Shown here: in pieces, positions 1 to 4,826 of the stretch | Numbering within the stretch: position 1 is the stretch's first letter | How the letters are laid out: each line of letters opens with the position of its first letter | NCBI GenBank assembly: GCA_903868295.1 | Contig: CAIPUQ010000061.1 | Location: forward strand, 1 to 5,392 | Source: an uncultured Roseiflexaceae bacterium | Lineage (GTDB): Bacteria > Chloroflexota > Chloroflexia > Chloroflexales > Roseiflexaceae | Reading direction: 5' to 3' | DNA: 5,392 nt | Made by a program: the position numbers and the translations under genes | The notes under the pieces: generated by a model | Told to the model about the DNA's origin: nothing | Databases searched by the model: none | What the model saw: the letters and a program-made list of their open reading frames with translations, nothing else

Positions 1-852
1 CAAACCATCGAATTCGCCGATATCGACGCGGTCAAAGCTGAGTTCCAACAAATCCGGCACAAGACGGAAGTCGACGCGCGTCTGACGACATGCTTCGACC
101 ACACCGGGCAACAGGTGCTGTTCATTAAACGGGAGTGCAATAATGACCTGATCGACGGCATAGGTCGATAGCAAATCACGCAGTTTTTCGACACCGCCGA
201 GATAGTGAAAGTGCAGCGGTTGGGCACCGTCGTTGTCGTATTCGTCCACTCGATTTGCCACATACCCGACCAATGCATACCCGAGGTGCGGCCGGGCGAC
301 AATGCCGGTCATTAACGTGCGGCTCACGTCCCCGCCACCTACAATCAGGTAGCGCTCGCGTCCGATCCCGCGGGACCAACGCAGACGACGTACCAACACG
401 AGACCGACACGCACAAGGCTGAGCAGCAGAATGACAAATGCAAACGCCAGTGCAATCACCAGCCGCGAGTAGTACAGCGGACGGTACGAAAAGACCACGA
501 CAACGAGCAATGCCGCTGCGGTGGTCGTACTGTTGAATATGATGCTGAGGTGTGCATTTAACCCAGCATTCGCCGGCAAGCGATACATCCCACGCACGGT
601 GAATTGCACTTGGATGAGGAGCAACAACAGAATCCCAATGGGGATGAACGCATTCCATTGGACATAGAATTCGGTGGGCACAGCCCGCACAAAATCACCA
701 ACCCACCCCGGCCAGACAACGAGATAGCGCACGGCATATGCCATCGCGACACTCGTCAGAATGACGAAGCTATCGACGAGAAACGTGGCGAACCAGGTTG
801 CTTCGTCGAATAGCCTTTTTTTGGGGTTCCGCAGTGGTGTTGTGTTTGTCAC
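1..852 (-). CDS. Polyprenyl-phosphate sugar (glycosyl) phosphotransferase, N-terminal part
   Basis: Seen: an uninterrupted frame of 284 codons from a GTG (852-850) to the left edge, where it is cut. I chose this GTG because GAGG (859-862) lies 6 nt upstream. It starts 27 nt after the obgE stop, so it is probably co-transcribed with obgE. The N-terminal half has four hydrophobic segments at about residues 18-46, 68-84, 102-121 and 130-154, ending in a basic RRLRW stretch. After them comes RYLIVGGGDVSR (167-178), a Rossmann-like glycine-rich turn, then LGGVEKLRDLL and DQVIIALP (218-241). This is the usual order in the exopolysaccharide polyprenyl glycosylphosphotransferase family (WcaJ/WbaP-like): four helices, a CoA-binding-like domain, then a fifth helix and the catalytic sugar-transferase domain. 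The catalytic part would lie off the window. The family starts polysaccharide repeat-unit synthesis by moving a sugar-1-phosphate from a nucleotide sugar to undecaprenyl phosphate at the inner membrane face. The sugar cannot be told from this part. Confidence 0.85.
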   Translation of the reverse strand, partial: MTNTTPLRNPKKRLFDEATWFATFLVDSFVILTSVAMAYAVRYLVVWPGWVGDFVRAVPTEFYVQWNAFIPIGILLLLLIQVQFTVRGMYRLPANAGLNAHLSIIFNSTTTAAALLVVVVFSYRPLYYSRLVIALAFAFVILLLSLVRVGLVLVRRLRWSRGIGRERYLIVGGGDVSRTLMTGIVARPHLGYALVGYVANRVDEYDNDGAQPLHFHYLGGVEKLRDLLSTYAVDQVIIALPFNEQHLLPGVVEACRQTRVDFRLVPDLLELSFDRVDIGEFDGL

Positions 853-879
853 GGTCGTCCTCTGTCGTCAGAACGGGAG

Positions 880-2181
880 TTAGGGGACAAACTCTTCGGT
901 CCAGGTGAGTGAGGCCTTTTCGACATACACCGTCTGCCCGATTTCGATGCCGTGTTTGATGAGTTCGGCAGAGATACCCGTGGCTTCGAAAACCCGCTGC
1001 AACCGAGCCAATGACTCGGATTGTGCGAAGTTGGTCATCGACACCAATCGTTCGATGCGGCGACCATGGACACGATATCCATGACGTGTCGACTCAATGG
1101 TGAATTTGTATTCATCAAGGACAGGAATGGGCCATTCGAGGGTTTCGTTGCGTGGCGTTTTGTCAATGAGCAAGGGTTGCGTTGCCATTACTGCCACGAT
1201 TTCGCGGACGAGTGGTTCTAGGCCGCTGCGGGATGCAGCCGACACAACAAAGACGGGTCGACCCTCAGCTTTGAAGCGCGTGAGGTATTCGGCCAAAAAG
1301 ATTTCGGCGTCGGGCAGATCTGTTTTGTTGAGGACAATAATCTGCGGACGTAGTGCCAGTTCCGGTCGATACCGAATCAATTCGTCGTTGATACGTTGGT
1401 AATCTTCCCACGGATCACGCGTATCTACCGCGGCGATGTCAATCACATGCAGCAGCACGCGGGTGCGTTCGATGTGCCGCAAGAAGCTATGGCCGAGGCC
1501 GACCCCACGATGTGCACCTTCGACCAGACCCGGGATGTCAGCAATCACGAAGGTATCATCGCCATAGGCGACCACACCCAAATTCGGTTGCAGGGTCGTA
1601 AACGGATACGAGGCAATCTTGGGGCGGGCAGCACTCACTGCAGCAATCAGCGAAGACTTGCCTGCATTGGGGAAGCCGACCAACCCGACATCAGCGAGCA
1701 GCTTGAGTTCGAGTTTGAGTTCGAGTTTTTGGCCGGGTTCGCCGAGTTCAGCGATACGCGGTGCTTGCTGCGTTGCCGTGGTGAAGTGTAAGTTCCCCAG
1801 CCCGCCTTTGCCCCCGCGTGCCGCCATCAGGCGTTGTCCCTGGGCGACCAGGTCAATGGTGTAGCTGGCTCCGTCGATGGTTGCATGAACTTGCGTGCCC
1901 AACGGCACCTTGATAATCACATCGTGGCCGTCAGCGCCATGTCGGCGTGCCGTTCCACCATTGCTGCCGTTCGTTGCTTCGAAGCGGACTTTCTCGCGGA
2001 ATTGCAGCAACGTGTTGATAGATGCGTCTGCCTGCAAGTAAATATGGCCCCCGCGACCACCGTCGCCGCCATCGGGTCCTCCACGCGGCACGAACTTCTC
2101 TCGGCGCATGGTAGCCATACCATCACCACCGGTACCTGCATGGAGATACACCGTTGCCTGATCAAAATAGTCTGCCGTCAT
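880..2181 (-). CDS. obgE: Obg-family ribosome-assembly GTPase (ObgE/CgtA)
   Basis: This GTPase acts in the cytoplasm in 50S subunit assembly and stress signalling. The 433-residue product has the three Obg parts in order. Residues 1 to about 157 form the glycine-rich Obg fold (HAGTGGDG, RREKFVPRGGPDGGDGG). The G domain follows, with G1 GFPNAGKSS (169-177), switch I threonines at 195-196, G3 DIPG (215-218), G4 NKTD (285-288) and G5 SAAS (314-317). A C-terminal OCT domain spans about 350-428 (VHGRRIERLVSMTNF). The frame is open upstream to a GTG at 2226, but I chose the ATG at 2181: the product then begins MTADYFDQATVYLHAG, as Obg proteins do, and the extra 15 codons would run through an intrinsic terminator (2198-2225). 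The Shine-Dalgarno is weak (GGTGG almost touching the ATG). The usual Obg neighbours (rplU, rpmA, proB, nadD) are not in the window. Family call is very secure; the start is likely. Confidence 0.97.
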   Translation of the reverse strand: MTADYFDQATVYLHAGTGGDGMATMRREKFVPRGGPDGGDGGRGGHIYLQADASINTLLQFREKVRFEATNGSNGGTARRHGADGHDVIIKVPLGTQVHATIDGASYTIDLVAQGQRLMAARGGKGGLGNLHFTTATQQAPRIAELGEPGQKLELKLELKLLADVGLVGFPNAGKSSLIAAVSAARPKIASYPFTTLQPNLGVVAYGDDTFVIADIPGLVEGAHRGVGLGHSFLRHIERTRVLLHVIDIAAVDTRDPWEDYQRINDELIRYRPELALRPQIIVLNKTDLPDAEIFLAEYLTRFKAEGRPVFVVSAASRSGLEPLVREIVAVMATQPLLIDKTPRNETLEWPIPVLDEYKFTIESTRHGYRVHGRRIERLVSMTNFAQSESLARLQRVFEATGISAELIKHGIEIGQTVYVEKASLTWTEEFVP

Positions 2182-2197
2182 ACCACCCATATCCGAT

Positions 2198-2225
2198 AAA
2201 AATGCCAGCGCGAGCGGCGCTGGCA
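2198..2225 (-). terminator. Intrinsic terminator between tatA and obgE
   Basis: Read on the minus strand, TGCCAGCGC (2225-2217) pairs perfectly with GCGCTGGCA (2211-2203) around a 5-nt CGCTC loop, giving a 9-bp GC-rich stem. TTTTTA follows directly (2202-2197). This is a classic Rho-independent terminator, placed to end transcripts that come from the tatA promoter. Its last T is only 16 nt before the obgE ATG, so obgE expression must rely on read-through or on a promoter I cannot see. Confidence 0.88.
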
Positions 2226-2269
2226 CGAAGGCACCGAACCTAACGACCCCATGGTCGACCTACTGCAGA

Positions 2270-2440
2270 CTACTTCGTTGTGTCGTCTTTCTTGGCGGCA
2301 TCTTCGTCCTTCATCGCGTTGCGGAAGGCTTTGATGCTGCCACCCAACGAAGACGCTACCCCTGTGATACGACTCGCGCCGAACAACAGAATCACGATGA
2401 CCAAAATGATGACCAGCTCTGTTACTCCGAGTTGTGGCAT
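2270..2440 (-). CDS. tatA: TatA-type twin-arginine translocase pore subunit
   Basis: TatA assembles with TatC to export folded, twin-arginine-signal proteins across the cytoplasmic membrane. The 56-residue product has the full TatA plan. There is a short N-terminus with a glutamate at position 8 and one membrane helix (about 9-19). The conserved FG hinge is at 20-21. An amphipathic helix follows (about 24-44, containing SSLGGSIKAFRNAM, close to the E. coli TatA pattern), and a short, charged, probably disordered tail ends the protein. It is shorter than E. coli TatA (89 residues) but within the range of small TatA proteins. I chose the ATG at 2440, five bases after GGAGG; a TTG four codons earlier overlaps that Shine-Dalgarno. 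A consensus promoter lies just upstream and a terminator downstream, so it can be its own transcription unit. No tatC is in the window. TatB is less likely, given the short length and TatA-like helix. Confidence 0.92.
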   Translation of the reverse strand: MPQLGVTELVIILVIVILLFGASRITGVASSLGGSIKAFRNAMKDEDAAKKDDTTK

Positions 2441-2445
2441 GGCGT

Positions 2446-2450
2446 CCTCC
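2446..2450 (-). promoter_or_regulatory. Shine-Dalgarno GGAGG of tatA
   Basis: On the minus strand GGAGG is followed by ACGCC and then the ATG at 2440. It is the strong site that fixes the tatA start and rules out the in-frame TTG at 2452, which overlaps it. Confidence 0.85.
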
Positions 2451-2473
2451 AAATTTGTTGTGACATCATTGCA

Positions 2474-2501
2474 ATTATACTCTACAACATGCGCATGTCA
2501 A
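2474..2501 (-). promoter_or_regulatory. Consensus sigma70-type promoter of tatA
   Basis: On the minus strand a perfect -35 TTGACA (2501-2496) and a perfect -10 TATAAT (2479-2474) are 16 nt apart. The start point should be near 2467, giving a leader of about 27 nt with GGAGG before the tatA ATG. The TGA stop codon of the upstream glycosyltransferase (2500-2498) lies inside the -35 box. Both boxes match the consensus exactly, so chance is unlikely. Confidence 0.88.
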
Positions 2502-3631
2502 CGCCGAGAAACGGCTTGGTATACGGCATGGGTGCGTTTGGCTGTCTCGAGCCACGAGAATTTGGCTGCTTGGACCAACCCATCGCGACGCATCTGCGCA
2601 CGCAACTCGCCATCCGCCAAGACACGGCGCATCGCATCTGCGAGTGCATCGACATCATACGGATCGACCTGGAGCGCCGCAGAGCCGACAATTTCGGGCA
2701 GACAGCTCGCATTGCTCGCAATCACCGGTGTCCCACAGGCCATGGCCTCGAGTGGCGGCATCCCGAAGCCCTCATACAGCGATGGGAACACAAACGCGGT
2801 GGCTGCGCCGTACCACAAGTGTTGCTCGTCTTGTGGTACATACCCCACAAAGCGCAGTTGATCCCCGAGTTGCAGTCGCTCTGCCTGGGCCAAAATCGGC
2901 TCGTAGAGCCAACCCTTGCCCCCACCGATGAGCAATGGCACGCCGGTTTCTTTGGCAATTTGGGCATAGGCATCGATGAGGCGCGGGATGTTTTTGCGTG
3001 GCTCGAGTGTCCCGAGATAGAACAGATAACGCTCCGGCAGGCCATTTCGTTGCCGAAACGCCGCGAGTTCTGCTGCGCTGGCAGGGACAAATCGTGCATC
3101 GCAGGCATCGTAGGTCACCGTGACGCGATCGGGAGCTACGCCGAGGTGCTCGACGATTTCTTTTTTTGCATGCTCCGAAACCGTAAACAACTGGGCTGCA
3201 TGTTTGGCCGAACGCCGAATCGCCCACTTGGTGTACATCCGGTTGATTCGCCGAAATGTCTGCGGGAAGAGAATCGGACTAATATCGTGAATCGTCACCA
3301 CGGACGGGACTGTTGCAACCACGGGCATCACATTGAGGACCCCGTGATAGAGCGTGGCGTGGTCGCGGGCGAGGAGCAGCGGCGCCAGCAATTGTTCCCA
3401 GGGGATACGCACACGTGGGTTGATTGTGTCAAAACGACTCGGCCGCACGCGAAAATTCGTCGGCAACCCGAGTGCAGCAGCGTCGACCCCACGCGTCGTA
3501 TAAATGGTGTACGGGTTGACGGTATCGATGTGCCCAAGGTGCTCGAGCAATGCTTCGATATAATGCGACACACCGGCCCTGCGGAAGTTGTTGGTGTGGG
3601 CTAGCAGATGTGCATTGACTGCGACGTGCAT
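2498..3631 (-). CDS. GT4-family glycosyltransferase (glycosyl transferase group 1)
   Basis: This is a predicted retaining, nucleotide-sugar-dependent glycosyltransferase of the GT-B fold. The 377-residue product has an N-terminal acceptor-side domain beginning MHVAVNAHLL, with an AGVSHYIEALLEHL helix, VTIHDISPILFP (112-122) and TVSEHAKKEI (150-159). The C-terminal donor-binding domain contains YLGTLEPRKN (205-214), the GGGKGW turn (236-241) and the EGFGMPPLE signature, where Glu287 and Glu295 form the E-x7-E motif that contacts the donor sugar. CGTPVIASNASCLPEIVG follows. The frame runs open back to 3769 inside lepB, but I chose the ATG at 3631: GT4 proteins begin with just this strand, and it lies 17 nt after the lepB stop. 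A GTG at 3649 overlapping the lepB stop is a second possibility. No strong Shine-Dalgarno is seen, so translation may be coupled to lepB. Donor and acceptor are unknown; polysaccharide or glycolipid synthesis is a guess. Length is normal for the family. Confidence 0.93.
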   Translation of the reverse strand: MHVAVNAHLLAHTNNFRRAGVSHYIEALLEHLGHIDTVNPYTIYTTRGVDAAALGLPTNFRVRPSRFDTINPRVRIPWEQLLAPLLLARDHATLYHGVLNVMPVVATVPSVVTIHDISPILFPQTFRRINRMYTKWAIRRSAKHAAQLFTVSEHAKKEIVEHLGVAPDRVTVTYDACDARFVPASAAELAAFRQRNGLPERYLFYLGTLEPRKNIPRLIDAYAQIAKETGVPLLIGGGKGWLYEPILAQAERLQLGDQLRFVGYVPQDEQHLWYGAATAFVFPSLYEGFGMPPLEAMACGTPVIASNASCLPEIVGSAALQVDPYDVDALADAMRRVLADGELRAQMRRDGLVQAAKFSWLETAKRTHAVYQAVSRR

Positions 3632-3648
3632 GGGATGCGCTGTGTTCA

Positions 3649-4374
3649 CTACGGCACCTGTGGGGCTGACCCAAACGGGTTGTACTGCGCAATCACACCA
3701 ATCTGATCGTTCGGCCAGTACGAGACCCAGGCTTGACCGATCACCCGTTCGAGCGGCAAGACACCCCATTCGCGTGAGTCACTGCTGTTTTCTCGGTTGT
3801 CGCCCATCACAAAAATCGTCCCCTCAGGCACAATCACCGCATTCTCGACACAGACATCCATCATTTGGCAGTAGGTCGGCGCACCCTGCAAATACGGCTC
3901 AAACAACTGGACGCCGTTGACCCGCACCACGCCGTCACGGACCGACACCTCGTCGCCGGGCCTACCGATGACGCGTTTGATGTAATCTTTGCTGGGATCG
4001 TTGGGGTACTCGAAGACGACTACTTGACCGTACTGCGGAATCCCAAACGGGTAAATCTGCTGCGGAGCGACGGTGGGATCAACAACACGTGCGGGTGCGT
4101 TGAGGTCGAAATGAAAATATGCCAGTTTGTTGACCAAAATGAATTGATTGTTATGGAGCGTTGGCTCCATGCTCATGCCTTCGATGAGGAAGTTTTGCAT
4201 CACTCCACGGACCATAAAAAAGAGAAAAAAGACGAACAAGAGCATTTCGACAATTTCACGTACCACCCGTGACGGTGGGTAATATGCCGAAGGTGGTTGT
4301 ACCGTCTGCAGTGTGGTGAGTTCGAGGAGTTGTCTATCTGCTTCGCGTTGTTCCCACGGATGCATACGCGCCAT
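3649..4374 (-). CDS. lepB: Type I signal peptidase
   Basis: This membrane serine protease removes signal peptides from exported proteins on the outer face of the cytoplasmic membrane. The 241-residue product has a cytosolic tail of about 38 residues and one membrane anchor (about 41-58), then the catalytic domain. Box B contains GMSMEPTL with nucleophile Ser68. Box D contains YIKRVIGRPGD with general base Lys133. Box E contains GDNRENSSDS (191-200). So the Ser-Lys dyad is complete. Cys169 and Cys175 lie in the exported domain, six residues apart. The ATG at 4374 follows AGGA by 5 nt; Met4 is a less favoured alternative. A single anchor resembles the enzymes of Gram-positive bacteria more than the two-anchor E. 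coli enzyme. The glycosyltransferase gene follows 17 nt downstream and is probably in the same transcript. Nothing looks truncated or altered. Confidence 0.96.
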   Translation of the reverse strand: MARMHPWEQREADRQLLELTTLQTVQPPSAYYPPSRVVREIVEMLLFVFFLFFMVRGVMQNFLIEGMSMEPTLHNNQFILVNKLAYFHFDLNAPARVVDPTVAPQQIYPFGIPQYGQVVVFEYPNDPSKDYIKRVIGRPGDEVSVRDGVVRVNGVQLFEPYLQGAPTYCQMMDVCVENAVIVPEGTIFVMGDNRENSSDSREWGVLPLERVIGQAWVSYWPNDQIGVIAQYNPFGSAPQVP

Positions 4375-4386
4375 TCACTTCCTATA

Positions 4387-4411
4387 CGCCGAAACACGCT
4401 GTTACACGGCG
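4387..4411 (-). other. Small hairpin in the lepB leader
   Basis: CGCCG (4411-4407 on the minus strand) pairs with CGGCG (4391-4387). Inside it, AACA and TGTT form a further 4-bp stem around a 3-nt loop. It lies between a GGAGG (4423-4419) and the lepB start codon. There is no T run, so it is not a terminator. Its function is unknown and it may be chance. Confidence 0.35.
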
Positions 4412-4426
4412 AATAAATCCTCCTGC

Positions 4427-4435
4427 AGTGTAGCA
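4427..4435 (-). promoter_or_regulatory. Possible extended -10 promoter of lepB
   Basis: On the minus strand TGCTACACT (4435-4427) matches the extended -10 form TGn-TAnnnT. No good -35 box is found at the right distance, as is allowed for extended -10 promoters. The predicted start point is near 4420, giving a leader of about 46 nt. It is the best candidate I see before lepB, but weak. Confidence 0.35.
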
Positions 4436-4486
4436 CAACGTAATCTGAAAATCGTGGTGACGCACTCTCAGTATGATGACAAACTA

Positions 4487-4495
4487 TGCTATACT
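4487..4495 (+). promoter_or_regulatory. Extended -10 promoter of the riboswitch-gcvT transcript
   Basis: TGCTATACT is an extended -10 element with a strong -10 hexamer (TATACT, 4490-4495). The -35 position (about 4467-4472, CTCAGT) is poor. The start point would be near 4502, about 20 nt before the first aptamer stem at 4523, which is the expected arrangement for a leader riboswitch. Confidence 0.6.
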
Positions 4496-4522
4496 CCACA
4501 CAAATTACATGTTGAATGACGA

Positions 4523-4700
4523 CTACCGAAGAGCACTGCCAACCTATGCAGTCGCCGAAGGAGCAAGATCCGAGTCAGCCGCCTCGCATCGAATCTCTCA
4601 GGCCCACGAACGGTAGCCCGACAACACTCTGGAGAGCCTTCACAGGCACCGACGGAGCAACCTGCACCCGCAGGGCACCTCTCAGGTCACAGGACAGAGT
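4523..4700 (+). promoter_or_regulatory. Tandem glycine riboswitch (two aptamers) of gcvT
   Basis: Two glycine aptamers stand in tandem. Aptamer 1: P1 CTACCG/CGGTAG (4523-4528 with 4611-4616), P2 ACTGC/GCAGT (4535-4539 with 4548-4552), core GCCGAAGGAGCAA (4554-4566), P3 arm 4567-4574 with 4583-4590 (7 pairs and one C-C mismatch), and CTCTCAGGC (4595-4603). Aptamer 2: P1 ACTCTG/CAGAGT (4626-4631 with 4695-4700), GGAGAGCC, P2 GCCT/AGGC (4636-4639 with 4644-4647), core ACCGACGGAGCAA (4648-4660), P3 CCTGC/GCAGG (4661-4665 with 4670-4674), and CTCTCAGGT (4679-4687). The linker is only 9 nt. These blocks match the known glycine riboswitch family in order and content, and the next gene is gcvT, its classic target. 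Such switches normally turn the glycine cleavage genes on when glycine is plentiful. The class call rests on recognised motifs plus stems that I paired by hand. Confidence 0.95.
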
Positions 4701-4753
4701 CATAGGCAACGAGCGTCAGTGATGACGCCGGGGCGTGTGATGTCTGTTTTTTT
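4694..4753 (+). terminator. Glycine-controlled terminator of the riboswitch
   Basis: ACAGA (4694-4698) can pair with TCTGT (4743-4747), and CAT (4701-4703) with ATG (4740-4742), leaving a 2-nt bulge. CA plus ACG (4707-4711) pairs with CGT plus TG (4734-4739) around one bulged G. An inner GCGTCA/TGACGC hairpin (4713-4728) is closed by a GTGA tetraloop. A T7 run (4747-4753) follows. Bases 4695-4700 are also the 3' strand of aptamer 2 P1, so the two folds exclude each other. Inference: bound glycine keeps P1 formed and blocks the terminator; without glycine the terminator forms. The stem is interrupted, so this needs folding software or an assay. Confidence 0.6.
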
Positions 4754-4769
4754 GTGTCGTTCGACACGC

Positions 4770-4804
4770 AAAAGCACCACCTCCTCGCGGAGTGTGGTGC
4801 TTTT
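4770..4804 (+). terminator. Second strong hairpin before gcvT, terminator-like
   Basis: AAAAGCACCAC (4770-4780) pairs perfectly with GTGGTGCTTTT (4794-4804), and CTCC (4781-4784) with GGAG (4789-4792), around a TCGC loop with one bulged T. The total is 15 bp. It looks like an intrinsic terminator readable from either strand, but the T run is only four long and ends in C. It ends 7 nt before the gcvT Shine-Dalgarno. It could be a second attenuation step, an RNA-stability element or a translational switch (see findings). Confidence 0.6.
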
Positions 4805-4811
4805 CATCCAC

Positions 4812-4819
4812 AGGAGGAG
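4812..4819 (+). promoter_or_regulatory. Shine-Dalgarno of gcvT
   Basis: AGGAGGAG ends 7 nt before the ATG at 4827 (GGAGG to ATG is 9 nt). It fixes this ATG over an in-frame ATG at 4740, which has no ribosome site and lies inside the riboswitch expression platform. Confidence 0.85.
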
Positions 4820-4826
4820 CAACGCA

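Noticed and set aside
176..658. 160-codon minus-strand frame
   Set aside because: It is a different frame of the same strand as the sugar transferase, whose own frame gives clear membrane helices and a Rossmann motif.
2432..3604. 390-codon open frame on the plus strand
   Set aside because: It is fully antisense to the clear GT4 glycosyltransferase, has no recognisable motif and is rich in Cys, His and Arg, as shadow frames are.
3632..3769. Longer glycosyltransferase start inside lepB
   Set aside because: The 46 extra residues have no similarity to GT4 proteins and would overlap lepB by 121 bases; the start at 3631 matches the family.
4200..4499. 99-codon minus-strand frame across the lepB start and promoter region
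   Set aside because: It overlaps lepB in another frame, has no family resemblance and no ribosome site.
4516..4722. 68-codon open frame on the plus strand
   Set aside because: It coincides with the tandem glycine riboswitch, has no Shine-Dalgarno, and the RNA structure explains the sequence.
4713..4728. GCGTCA-GTGA-TGACGC hairpin as a terminator by itself
   Set aside because: It is followed by 18 nt before the T run, so it can act only as the inner part of a longer terminator stem.
4740..4826. In-frame N-terminal extension of gcvT by 29 codons
   Set aside because: There is no ribosome site before ATG 4740, it would cover the terminator hairpins, and the strong AGGAGG before 4827 gives the normal GcvT start.
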